This document shows, in pieces, positions 31,037-38,598 of a DNA stretch of 49,761 nt. The notes beneath the pieces are model-generated. The model was not told where the DNA came from. It made no database searches and saw only the letters and a list, made by a program, of their open reading frames with translations. The position numbers and the translations under genes are program-made. Source of the DNA: Lawsonibacter sp. (GTDB taxonomy: Bacteria; Bacillota; Clostridia; Oscillospirales; Oscillospiraceae); NCBI GenBank assembly GCA_022795855.1, contig JAAWHL010000008.1:1-49761 (forward strand), read 5' to 3'. Numbering within the stretch: position 1 is the first letter of the stretch; each line of letters starts with the position of its first letter.

Positions 31037-31726
31037 ATGATACGTCTGATTGAGATTTATAAGGAATATGACAACGGGACCAAGGCCCTGAAGGGGGTCT
31101 CCATGCGCATTGAGGACGGGGAATTTGTGTTTCTGGTGGGCCCCTCCGGCTCGGGCAAATCCACGCTGATTAAGCTGATTACCGGGGAAATCGCCGCCAC
31201 CCAGGGCCGGCTGATGGTCAACGGCTACAATATGAACAACATCCGCCCCCGGCAGATTCCCTACATGCGCCGGACCCTGGGCATCATCTTTCAGGACTTC
31301 CGCCTGATTGAGAAAAAGACGGTGTACGAAAACCTGTCCTTTGCCATGCGGGCCATCGGCGCCTCCAACCGGGAGCTGAAACGCCGCATCCCCTATGTGC
31401 TGGAGCTGGTGGGCCTGGAGGAGAAGGCAGACCGATACCCCGGCGAAATCTCCGGCGGCGAGCAGCAGCGGGTGGCCATCGCCCGGGCCCTGGTCAACAA
31501 CCCCAGCATGATTATCGCCGACGAGCCTACGGGCAATCTGGACCCCCAGCGCTCCCTGGAAATCATGATGCTGCTGGAGCGCATCAACGAGCTGGGCACC
31601 ACCGTGCTGGTGGTCACCCACGAACGCGCCCTGGTCAACCGCTTTGCCAAGCGGGTGGTGGCCATTGAAAACGGAAGGATTATCAGCGACGAGACAGGTG
31701 GGTATTACAATGGCCAGACGATTTGA
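31037..31726 (+). CDS. ftsE: Cell-division ABC ATPase FtsE
   Basis: A 229-residue ATPase that with FtsX transmits a division signal to an outside peptidoglycan hydrolase. Walker A is GPSGSGKSTLIK, the signature SGGEQQRVAIARAL, and Walker B MIIADEPTGNLDP. The start has only a weak ribosome site (AGAGAGTGG). It overlaps ftsX by 17 nt. The nearby M23 peptidase is the probable effector. Confidence 0.96.
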   Translation: MIRLIEIYKEYDNGTKALKGVSMRIEDGEFVFLVGPSGSGKSTLIKLITGEIAATQGRLMVNGYNMNNIRPRQIPYMRRTLGIIFQDFRLIEKKTVYENLSFAMRAIGASNRELKRRIPYVLELVGLEEKADRYPGEISGGEQQRVAIARALVNNPSMIIADEPTGNLDPQRSLEIMMLLERINELGTTVLVVTHERALVNRFAKRVVAIENGRIISDETGGYYNGQTI

Positions 31727-32600
31727 TTTTGGATATTTTGTCAGGGAGGGCTTCCGCTCCGTCTTTACCCACGGCTTTATGTCCTTTGCCGCGGTGTGCA
31801 TGACGGTGGCCTGCCTGCTGATTATGGGTTCCTTCTCCCTGCTGGCGGTGAACCTGGACCACATGCTGGGCGACCTGGAGCGGGAGAACGAGATTCTGGC
31901 CTATATCAACGAGGACTACACCGAGGAACAGGCCCGGGCGGTGCAGAAAAGGCTGGAGCAGGTGCCCAACGTGTCCTCGGTGACCTTCGTCACCCGGGCC
32001 CAGGCCAAGGAGGACTTCCTGGAGGGCCGGGAGACCAACCCCCTGCTGGACTCCCTTCCCGCCGAGGCGCTGCGGGACCGCTACCGCATCCATATCTTTG
32101 ATATTGAGCTGCTCTCCCAGACCAAGGCCGCCATTGACGCGGTGGAGGGCGTGGAGAATACCCGGGCGGCGGAGGATGTGGCCCAGGGCTTTGTCATGGT
32201 GCGCAACATCACCACCGGCGTGGCCCTGGTGCTCATCGGGATGCTGCTGTTCATCTCCTTGTTTATCATTGCCAACACCATCCGCCTGGCCACCTTCTAC
32301 CGCCGGGAGGAGATCGCCATCATGAAAATGTGCGGCGCCACCAACGGTTTTGTGGAGTGGCCCTTCGTGGTGGAGGGGATGATTCTGGGGCTGACCGGGG
32401 CGCTGGTGGCCTTTTTCCTGGAGTGGGGCCTGTACGAGCTGGTGGGGCAGATGGTGGTGCGCTCCAGCGGGCTGTCGCTGGTGAACCTGATTCGCTACCA
32501 GTCCATGGCCCGGGTGATTCTGCCCGTGTTCTGCGGCACCGGGCTGCTCATCGGCGTGGGCGGGTCCCTGGTGGCCATCCGCCGGTTCCTGCAGGTTTGA
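31710..32600 (+). CDS. ftsX: Cell-division membrane protein FtsX
   Basis: A 296-residue FtsX with a cytoplasmic N-terminus (MARRFDFGYFVREGFRSVFT), one membrane helix, an outer domain of about 110 residues (LENEILAYINEDYTEEQ-like), and three further helices. The family motif RREEIAIMKMCGATNGFVEWPF is clear. The outer domain would touch the hydrolase encoded downstream. The ATG at 31710 sits inside ftsE; the ORF start at 31644 is only an extension. Confidence 0.95.
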   Translation: MARRFDFGYFVREGFRSVFTHGFMSFAAVCMTVACLLIMGSFSLLAVNLDHMLGDLERENEILAYINEDYTEEQARAVQKRLEQVPNVSSVTFVTRAQAKEDFLEGRETNPLLDSLPAEALRDRYRIHIFDIELLSQTKAAIDAVEGVENTRAAEDVAQGFVMVRNITTGVALVLIGMLLFISLFIIANTIRLATFYRREEIAIMKMCGATNGFVEWPFVVEGMILGLTGALVAFFLEWGLYELVGQMVVRSSGLSLVNLIRYQSMARVILPVFCGTGLLIGVGGSLVAIRRFLQV

Positions 32601-32620
32601 TTTGATAGGAGGATAGCGTG

Positions 32621-32719
32621 ATGAAGAGAACAACCCGGCAAAAGCTGATGGCTGCACTGGCGCTGGCAATGGCGGTCCTGATGGTCCTGCCTATTCTGGC
32701 CAATGTGTTTGTGCGCTGA
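32621..32719 (+). CDS. 32-residue single-pass membrane peptide between ftsX and the M23 gene
   Basis: MKRTTRQKLMAALALAMAVL is a basic start followed by one hydrophobic helix, ending ANVFVR. AGGAGG lies 7 nt before the ATG, and spacing to both neighbours is short (20 and 17 nt), so translation is likely. Length and pattern resemble Prli42-type mini-proteins of Firmicutes, but identity is not established. It is too short for the ORF track. Its position suggests a small partner of FtsEX or the hydrolase. Confidence 0.65.
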   Translation: MKRTTRQKLMAALALAMAVLMVLPILANVFVR

Positions 32720-32736
32720 GCTTTGGAGGCGTGAGG

Positions 32737-33972
32737 ATGAAACGACAGAAAAAGCTGTGGACCGGCCTGCTGGCGGCGCTGCTGGCGGTCTGCCTGACCG
32801 CCGCTCTGCCGGTGTATCTGGCTCCGGAGGCTTCCGCCGTGACCCAGGAGGAGATTGACGCGCTGAAAAACAGCGCCAAGGACCTGGACGGACAGAAGAG
32901 GGAGCTGCAGCAGCAGCTGGCCGCCGTGGCGGCGGACAAGAACAGGGCCCTGGAGCAGAAGGCCCTGCTGGAGCGGCAGATTGCCGTGCTCAACACCCAG
33001 ATTGCCAACATCGCCGAGCAGATTGCCATGTACGACCAGCTGATTGCCGAGAAGACCGAGGAGCTGGCCCGGGCCGAGGAGGACGAGGCGAGGCAGTACG
33101 ACCTGTTCTGCCAGCGGGTACGGGTGATGGAGGAGGAGGGCGAGGTGTCCTACTGGTCCATCCTCTTCAACTCCAGCGACTTTGCCGACCTGCTGGACCG
33201 GTTTATCATGGTGGAGGAGATTATCGACTATGACAACGCGGTGATGGATCAGCTGATTGCCATCCGGGAACAGATTGCGGTGGACAAGGCCGGGCTGGAG
33301 CTTGCCCGCCAGGGACAGCAGGAGGCCAAGGAGGAGCAGGAGGCCGCCAAGGCCGAGCTGAAGGACCAGGAGGCCAGGGTGGAGCAGCTGATTCGGGAAA
33401 TCAGCGCCAAGGAGGAAGAGCTGGAAAAGGCGGAGGCCCAGCTGAAGGCGGCCGCCGAGGCCATGGACAGGGAGATTAAGGAGAAGGAGAAGGCCCTGGC
33501 CGCCCAGCTGGCTAAAATCGTCAGCGAGGCGGGCTTTATCTGGCCGCTGAAGAGCGACAAGACCCTGACCTCCCTGTTCGGAAACCGGACCCACCCCATT
33601 ACCGGAAAGCCCAACAACCACACCGGGATCGATATTGCCGCCGGCGGCGGAACCCCGATTCTGTCTGCCAAGAGCGGTCTTGTGACCACCTCCGGCTACA
33701 ACAACTCCTACGGCAACTACGTGGTGGTCAGCCACGGCGGGGGACAGAGCACCCTGTACGCCCATATGAGAAGCCGGGCCGTCAGCGAGGGGCAGAGCGT
33801 CACCCAGGGACAGACGCTGGGCTACGTGGGCTCCACCGGCTCGTCCACCGGCAACCACCTCCATTTCGAGGTGCGCCTGAACGGCGGCCGCGTAGACCCG
33901 CTGAACTACTTCAAGGGCTCCACCCTGTATATCCGCTCGAAGGGACAGACCGTGACCTATGTGGTGCCATAA
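32737..33972 (+). CDS. PcsB/EnvC-like M23 peptidase with coiled coil
   Basis: A 411-residue secreted murein hydrolase or hydrolase activator. It has a signal peptide (WTGLLAALLAVCLTAALPVYLAPEASA split by a basic start), then long coiled coils over about 35-260, rich in Glu/Gln/Lys. The C-terminal LytM domain has HTGIDIAA (first zinc His and Asp), YGNYVVVSHG and NHLHFEV. Both HxxxD and HxH are kept, so it should be catalytically active, unlike E. coli EnvC. Coiled coil plus ftsEX linkage matches FtsEX-dependent hydrolases. Start at 32737 has GGAGG at 7 nt. Confidence 0.93.
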   Translation: MKRQKKLWTGLLAALLAVCLTAALPVYLAPEASAVTQEEIDALKNSAKDLDGQKRELQQQLAAVAADKNRALEQKALLERQIAVLNTQIANIAEQIAMYDQLIAEKTEELARAEEDEARQYDLFCQRVRVMEEEGEVSYWSILFNSSDFADLLDRFIMVEEIIDYDNAVMDQLIAIREQIAVDKAGLELARQGQQEAKEEQEAAKAELKDQEARVEQLIREISAKEEELEKAEAQLKAAAEAMDREIKEKEKALAAQLAKIVSEAGFIWPLKSDKTLTSLFGNRTHPITGKPNNHTGIDIAAGGGTPILSAKSGLVTTSGYNNSYGNYVVVSHGGGQSTLYAHMRSRAVSEGQSVTQGQTLGYVGSTGSSTGNHLHFEVRLNGGRVDPLNYFKGSTLYIRSKGQTVTYVVP

Positions 33973-33980
33973 AATTGCCC

Positions 33981-34016
33981 GAAAGCGCCGGGGGCCGTAC
34001 AGCCCCCGGCGCTTTC
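33981..34016. terminator. Bidirectional terminator after the M23 gene
   Basis: GAAAGCGCCGGGGGC and GCCCCCGGCGCTTTC form a perfect 15-bp stem with a 6-nt loop, followed by TTTA, between two convergent genes. Confidence 0.92.
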
Positions 34017-34017
34017 T

Positions 34018-35400
34018 TTAAGCTCCCTCCTGCTCCGTCTCGATAGGCTGGGTGCAGCCCTGGCAGCCCCGGGAGCACTGCCACAGCCGGTCGGCCGCCG
34101 GGGCCCACTGCTCCGCCTTCTCCCGGCACTTCTCGCTGAGCTCATGCACGTCCTCCGGGTGCTGAAGGTCGGTGGATTTGGCCCCCGACTGCTCCACCAT
34201 GGCGCTCAGTGCGCCGGGGTTGTCCAGCAGGGGACAGGGCCGCAGCATATTGCCGTTGAAGGGCTGGCCCCTGCGGTAGGCCTGGAACAGGGGGGAGCGC
34301 AGGGAATCCAGCAGGGACTGCCGGTGGATGTTGGAGTTGGAGTAGTGGATGAAGGCGCAGGGCTCTACATCGCCGTTGGCGTTGATGTGGAGATAGTTGC
34401 GGCCCCCGGCGATACAGCCGCCCACATACTCCCCGTCGTTCCAGAAATCCATGGTGAACAGCGGCTTGGTCTGGCGGAACCGGCGAATCCTGTGATACAT
34501 ATACTCCCGCTGCTCCGCCGTGGCCATCAGGCCGGTGGGGGCCCCGCGGCCCACGGGCATGTAGGTGAAGAACCAGCAGAATTTGGCCCCCTGGTGAACC
34601 ATCCAGTCAAAATACTCCTCGCTGCCGATGACCTCCACGTTCTGGCTGGTGTAGCAGCAGGAGATGCCGAAGGGCAGCTTCTTCTGCCGCAGGATTTCCA
34701 TCCCCCGGGTCAGCCGCTGGAAGGTGCCCTTGCCCCGGCGGAAGTCGGTGTCCTCCTCAAAGCCCTCCACCGAGATGGCGGGGATGAAGTTTTTCACCCG
34801 CAGCATTTCGTCGGCAAACTTCTCGTCAATGAGGGTGCCGTTGGTGAAGGCCAGAAACTCGCAGTCCGAGTGCTTGTTGCACAGGGCGATAATGTCGTCC
34901 TTGCGCATCAGCGGCTCGCCGCCGGAGTAGATGTACATGGTGATGCCCAGCTCCTTGCCCTGCCGGATGATGGAGTCCAGGGTGTCAAAATCCATGTTCA
35001 GCTGATTGCCGTACTCCGCCGCCCAGCAGCCGGTGCAGCGGAGGTTGCAGGCGCTGGTGGGGTCCATGAGGATGGCCCAGGGGATGTTGCAGTCGTAGCG
35101 CTCCATGCACTCCTGCCGCCTGGGCCCCCAGTTGAAATTGGCGTTGAGAATGAAATTCTCAAAGGCCTTTTTCCGCACCTCGCTGTCCACGTCGGCCCAG
35201 AGACTGTATACCAGCCTGCTCCAGTTGCTCTCAGGGTCACTGAGGGCCTTCCGCACCCCCTGGACCTGCTTCCCGTACTCCGCGGGGGCCAGCCGGTCTG
35301 CCAGGTCCAGCAGCTTGGGAATGCTGCTTTTCGGGTCCCGGTCCAAATATTCGTAAGCCTTCCGCAGTCCGATTGATTTTACCTGATCGTATACGGCCAT
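34018..35400 (-). CDS. Radical SAM/SPASM domain protein
   Basis: A 460-residue enzyme. An N-terminal helical region of about 100 residues is followed by the radical SAM core with CNLRCTGCW, then YSGGEPLMRKDDI and a FTNGTLIDEKFA segment. A long cysteine-containing C-terminus resembles SPASM auxiliary-cluster domains (GGCIAGGRNYLHINANGDVEPC, LRPCPLL, WQCSRGCQGCT). SPASM proteins often modify peptides or act in cofactor synthesis, but no precursor peptide gene is seen next to it. I chose the ATG at 35400 with AAGGA at 11 nt; a GTG at 35409 is possible. Confidence 0.85.
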   Translation of the reverse strand: MAVYDQVKSIGLRKAYEYLDRDPKSSIPKLLDLADRLAPAEYGKQVQGVRKALSDPESNWSRLVYSLWADVDSEVRKKAFENFILNANFNWGPRRQECMERYDCNIPWAILMDPTSACNLRCTGCWAAEYGNQLNMDFDTLDSIIRQGKELGITMYIYSGGEPLMRKDDIIALCNKHSDCEFLAFTNGTLIDEKFADEMLRVKNFIPAISVEGFEEDTDFRRGKGTFQRLTRGMEILRQKKLPFGISCCYTSQNVEVIGSEEYFDWMVHQGAKFCWFFTYMPVGRGAPTGLMATAEQREYMYHRIRRFRQTKPLFTMDFWNDGEYVGGCIAGGRNYLHINANGDVEPCAFIHYSNSNIHRQSLLDSLRSPLFQAYRRGQPFNGNMLRPCPLLDNPGALSAMVEQSGAKSTDLQHPEDVHELSEKCREKAEQWAPAADRLWQCSRGCQGCTQPIETEQEGA

Positions 35401-35482
35401 ATTATTCACGTTCCTTTTTCCGAATTCACAGGCGCCGCCGCCCCTGTGTCTGGGTTCATCTTACCGGTTCCCGACGGCTTTC

Positions 35483-35511
35483 TCCATAGACATGCCGGCG
35501 GAAGCTGTCAA
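35483..35511 (-). promoter_or_regulatory. Candidate promoter of the SPASM gene
   Basis: On the reverse strand a perfect TTGACA, a 17-nt spacer and TATGGA, about 85 nt before the ATG. Confidence 0.5.
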
Positions 35512-35590
35512 AAATCCTGACAGGATCCGGCTTTTGTGAGAGATGGGGAAGTGAGGCGGAAAACAGGGAGAGGCGGGGCCCGCCGAAACC

Positions 35591-35625
35591 CGCCCAGGCG
35601 CGCATTTGAGGCCGTGAATACAGGT
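35591..35625 (-). repeat. Interspersed element fragment, family A copy 4
   Basis: CGCCCAGGCG, a GCATTTGAGG joint, and GTGAATACAGGT match the reverse complement of the left end of copy 2 with few changes. As with copies 1 and 2 it lies at the 3' end of a gene, here the cell-wall hydrolase, just past its stem-loop. Confidence 0.65.
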
Positions 35626-35626
35626 G

Positions 35627-35654
35627 AGGGAGCGCGGCGGATGCCGCGCTCCCT
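35627..35654 (-). terminator. Stem-loop at the 3' end of the cell-wall hydrolase gene
   Basis: AGGGAGCGCGGC, loop GGAT, GCCGCGCTCCCT: a perfect 12-bp stem 11 nt after the stop codon. No T run follows, so termination strength is uncertain. Confidence 0.6.
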
Positions 35655-35665
35655 GTATGTCTGGG

Positions 35666-36469
35666 TTACAGATAAAACTTATGGGAGCCGATGGTGGCGT
35701 AGTAGGTGCGGCTGCTGGAAATCCAGCTGCCCGACGACAGGGCGGGGGCGTAGAAATACAGGCTCTCGCCCGCCACGCTGGCCCCCTCCAGGCACAGCTT
35801 GGCCGCCAGGACGCTGGAAGCGGCGGGGGATTGGTAGATGGAGCCGTTGGATACAGGCTCGAACTGCACCGCGCCGTTGAAAACCTCGAAAATGACCTCC
35901 TTGACGGTGCTGGGGCACAGCTCGCTTTTCACCCGGTTGAGCACCACGTTGCCCACGGCAATCTGCCCCGGGAGGGGCTCGCCCCGGCTCTCGGCGGAGA
36001 TGATGCGGGACAGCCAGTACAGGTCCTCCGAGTTGTAGTCCGCCTGCGGACCCCAGGCCCGGGTCAGGTCCAGGCAGGCGGTGGCGGTCCCGGCGTTCCA
36101 GGTGAGCTGCCCGCCCAGAGCGTCCTCCAGCAGGCGCAGGGGCAGGGCCGTGCGGCCCTGGCGGAGGGTGACCCCCTGAGGCAGGTACAGGGCCCGGCCA
36201 TTGACCTCCACATAGCAGCTGTCCGGCTGAGCGGTGAGCTCCGCGCCCCGGCCGGAGAGGACGGCGGCGGATCCGTCCCAGGTCAGGGTGTAGCCGGCGC
36301 TCTGGCTGAGGGCTGCCAGAGTCACATAGCTGACCCCGTCCTCCACCCAGCCGTCCTGCCCGGACAGGGGCGTGCCGTTAATCTCGATCCCGGCTGCGGC
36401 GGCGGGGAGGGTTATGGCAGAGGCTGCCAGCAGCGCGGCAGCGGTTTTGCGAATCCATGCGAAATACAT
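35666..36469 (-). CDS. Secreted SleB-type cell-wall hydrolase with copper-amine-oxidase-like N-domain
   Basis: A 267-residue secreted protein with a signal peptide (TAAALLAASAITLPAAAAG). A substrate- or wall-binding domain of the Cu-amine-oxidase N-terminal type follows (VSYVTLAALSQSAGYTL, TALPLRLLEDALGGQLTW). The C-terminal Hydrolase_2/SleB catalytic domain has LSRIISAESRGEPLPGQIAVGNVVLNRV split across two helices, with E of SAESRGE as the likely catalytic acid. It may act in vegetative wall turnover or spore germination. GGAGG lies about 9 nt before the ATG at 36469. The WalR-type box in its promoter favours a wall-turnover role. Confidence 0.9.
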   Translation of the reverse strand: MYFAWIRKTAAALLAASAITLPAAAAGIEINGTPLSGQDGWVEDGVSYVTLAALSQSAGYTLTWDGSAAVLSGRGAELTAQPDSCYVEVNGRALYLPQGVTLRQGRTALPLRLLEDALGGQLTWNAGTATACLDLTRAWGPQADYNSEDLYWLSRIISAESRGEPLPGQIAVGNVVLNRVKSELCPSTVKEVIFEVFNGAVQFEPVSNGSIYQSPAASSVLAAKLCLEGASVAGESLYFYAPALSSGSWISSSRTYYATIGSHKFYL

Positions 36470-36490
36470 TGAGTCAATCCTCCTGTGTTT

Positions 36491-36507
36491 TGTAACCGAA
36501 TTGTAAC
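36491..36507 (+). promoter_or_regulatory. WalR (YycF)-type direct repeat
   Basis: TGTAAC-CGAAT-TGTAAC matches the published WalR consensus TGTWAH-N5-TGTWAH exactly. It overlaps the -10 of the cell-wall hydrolase promoter, read on the opposite strand from the gene. Confidence 0.6.
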
Positions 36508-36529
36508 CTTTTTTACAGGAAAATTGCAA
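36500..36529 (-). promoter_or_regulatory. Promoter of the cell-wall hydrolase
   Basis: On the reverse strand TTGCAA (36529-36524), an 18-nt spacer and TACAAT (36505-36500), about 30 nt before the ATG. Confidence 0.65.
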
Positions 36530-36542
36530 GCTGTAAATACTG

Positions 36543-36580
36543 GAAAATCGGGGGCCGCCCTGCGGCAGCCCCCGATTTTC
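36543..36580 (-). terminator. Terminator of the bactofilin gene
   Basis: GAAAATCGGGGGC and GCCCCCGATTTTC form a perfect 13-bp stem, and the loop holds a further small GCCGC/GCGGC stem. Located 6 nt after the bactofilin stop. Confidence 0.8.
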
Positions 36581-36585
36581 AGCAA

Positions 36586-37026
36586 TCAGTATAGAAATGT
36601 GGGTTCCTTCCCCTTTTTCGTCATGGTGCACCGGCCGTTCAGGCATCCGCCGTCCTCAATGACGAAGGAGCCGGTTTTCACGTTGCCGTCTACGGTTCCC
36701 GTCATCTCCAGGCGGAGATGCTCCCGGGCCAGCACGTCGCCCTCGATATATCCGGAGACGTGGACCACGTCGGCCTCTACCGGGCCCTTAATCCGGCCGG
36801 TCTCGGTTACCACGGCGGCGCCGTTCAGGACCAGCTCGCCCTCGACCACGCCCTCGATTTTGACCAGGCCGCTGCCGGACACCCGCCCGGTGATGGTCAT
36901 ATCCTTGGCAATTACTGTTTCCGACTGCTTTTCAGGCAGCTCGGGGAGGTTAGTGGCTTCCTCCACCGGTTCCTCTACAACTTCCGGGGCCTCTGCCGGT
37001 TTTGTCTGTGCGCTGAAAAAACCCAT
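36586..37026 (-). CDS. Bactofilin-family cytoskeletal protein
   Basis: A 146-residue polymer-forming cytoskeletal protein. A Pro/Glu-rich flexible N-terminus (MGFFSAQTKPAEAPEVVEE) precedes the right-handed beta-helix core with repeated V/I-x-G-x-V pattern (ITGRVSGSGLVKIEGVVEGEL, GYIEGDVLA, GTVDGNVKTGSFVI). Bactofilins form membrane-associated filaments that place wall enzymes. Here it directly precedes a wall hydrolase gene transcribed the same way. The ATG at 37026 has AAAAGGAG at 10 nt; the 285-residue ORF is an extension into the NSS gene. Confidence 0.92.
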   Translation of the reverse strand: MGFFSAQTKPAEAPEVVEEPVEEATNLPELPEKQSETVIAKDMTITGRVSGSGLVKIEGVVEGELVLNGAAVVTETGRIKGPVEADVVHVSGYIEGDVLAREHLRLEMTGTVDGNVKTGSFVIEDGGCLNGRCTMTKKGKEPTFLY

Positions 37027-37057
37027 GTAAGCCAACTCCTTTTGTAGATGATTTCCT

Positions 37058-37086
37058 ATTTTACCACAAGGTTCGACAGGTTTCAA
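37058..37086 (-). promoter_or_regulatory. Promoter of the bactofilin gene
   Basis: On the reverse strand TTGAAA (37086-37081), a 17-nt spacer and TAAAAT (37063-37058). The -35 overlaps the last codons of the NSS symporter gene. Confidence 0.65.
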
Positions 37087-38474
37087 GAGACGAACTTGCT
37101 CCAATAGCCGGCGGCGAAGATAAACAGCACCAGGAAGGGCAGAATCCAGGTGACATAGAACCGGACCCCGGCGGGAAAGCGGAGGCCCTCGCCGGTGTTG
37201 GCCTCGGCAAGGAAGCGGTCCCAGCCCCAGCCCCGGCGGCTGACGCAGAACAGCAGGTAGATGAGCGAGCCCAGGGGCAGCAGGTTGTCGCTGATGAGGA
37301 AGTCCTCCAGGTCCATGATGGAGGAGCCCGGGCCCAGAGGCTGAATCCCGGCCCACAGGTTCAGGCCCAGGATACAGGGCATGGACAGGGCCAGGATGGC
37401 CGCCAGATTGACCGCCGCAGCCCGTTTTCTGCTCCAGCCCCACTTGTCCATGGCAAAGGAGAGAATATTTTCAAACACGGCAATGACGGTGGACAGGGCG
37501 GCGAAGGACATGAACACGAAGAACAGAAATCCCCACAGCCGGCCTCCGCCGGGCATGGCGTTGAACACGTTGGGCAGGGTGATGAAAATCAGGGAGGGAC
37601 CGGCCCCCGGAGTGACCCCGAAGGCGAAGCAGGCGGGGAAGATAATCAGGCCCGCCATAAAGGCCACCAGCGTGTCCAGCAGGGCCACCCGGACAGCCTC
37701 GCCGGCAAGGGTGCGCTCCCGGCCGATATAGCTTCCGAAAATGGCCAGAGCCCCGATGCCCAGAGAGAGGGTGAAAAAGGCCTGTCCCATGGCGGCGTAG
37801 ACGGTCTCGCCCAGGATAAAGCTGCCCTGGCTGTCATAGACCAGATTGCGGAAATCGGGCTTGAGATAGAATTCCAGACCGGCCCCCGCCCCCGGGAAGG
37901 TGATAGAACGGACCACCAGCACCGCCATGACGAACAGCAGGCAGAGCATCATAATTTTATTGACCTTCTCCACGCCGTTCTGAAGGCCCCGGGAGCAGAT
38001 CAGCATACTGACGGCCACTACCAGAGCCATAAAGGCGGTCATCAGCCACGGACGGCCCATGAGCGCGGAGAACTCCGCCTCCACTCCGGCGGCGTCCAGG
38101 CCCACAAAGTCGCCCTTGGCCATTTTGACGCAGTAAAGCACCAGCCAGCCGGCCACAGAGGTGTAGAACATCATCAGCAGATAATTGCCGGCGATGCCGA
38201 ACCAGCTGTAGAGATGCCACCGGGTGCCCGGCGGCTCCAGGGCCTGAAAGGACAGCGCAATGCTGCGCTGGCTGGCCCGGCCCACGGAAAACTCCATCAC
38301 CATTACGGGCAGACCCAGAATCACCAGAAACAGCAGGTAGACCAGCACAAAAGCCGCGCCGCCGTACTTGCCCGTGATATAGGGGAAGCGCCACACATTG
38401 CCCAGCCCAATGGCGCACCCCGCCGAAATCAGCAAAAACCCCAGTCGTGAGGAAAACCCTTCCCTCTGCCTCAT
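37083..38474 (-). CDS. Sodium:neurotransmitter-symporter (NSS) family transporter
   Basis: A 463-residue NSS/SNF family protein with 11-12 membrane segments, similar to LeuT and bacterial tryptophan or alanine transporters. The N-terminal AGCAIGLGNVWRFPYITGKYGG is the sodium- and substrate-binding signature in helix 1. The first binding glycines are intact. The substrate is probably an amino acid. The ATG at 38474 has AGGAAGGA upstream. The 615-residue ORF joins an unrelated N-terminus read from the wrong frame of the lipoprotein gene and is rejected. Confidence 0.93.
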   Translation of the reverse strand: MRQREGFSSRLGFLLISAGCAIGLGNVWRFPYITGKYGGAAFVLVYLLFLVILGLPVMVMEFSVGRASQRSIALSFQALEPPGTRWHLYSWFGIAGNYLLMMFYTSVAGWLVLYCVKMAKGDFVGLDAAGVEAEFSALMGRPWLMTAFMALVVAVSMLICSRGLQNGVEKVNKIMMLCLLFVMAVLVVRSITFPGAGAGLEFYLKPDFRNLVYDSQGSFILGETVYAAMGQAFFTLSLGIGALAIFGSYIGRERTLAGEAVRVALLDTLVAFMAGLIIFPACFAFGVTPGAGPSLIFITLPNVFNAMPGGGRLWGFLFFVFMSFAALSTVIAVFENILSFAMDKWGWSRKRAAAVNLAAILALSMPCILGLNLWAGIQPLGPGSSIMDLEDFLISDNLLPLGSLIYLLFCVSRRGWGWDRFLAEANTGEGLRFPAGVRFYVTWILPFLVLFIFAAGYWSKFVS

Positions 38475-38512
38475 TCCATTTTTCCTTCCTCTCCAAGCTT
38501 TTTTAGAGTACC

Positions 38513-38541
38513 AGCATACCACAAAACAGCCGGTTCCGCAA
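38513..38541 (-). promoter_or_regulatory. Candidate promoter of the NSS gene
   Basis: On the reverse strand TTGCGG, a 17-nt spacer and TATGCT, about 40 nt before the start. Confidence 0.5.
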
Positions 38542-38598
38542 TCCCCGGGCAAAGCCGTCCGCTTTCCCCGGCCCGGCGGCCGGAACAGACGGCGGCGG

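Noticed and set aside
36586-37443. 285-residue ORF including bactofilin
   Set aside because: The first 139 residues are an out-of-frame reading of the NSS gene; the bactofilin has its own promoter, ribosome site and ATG at 37026.
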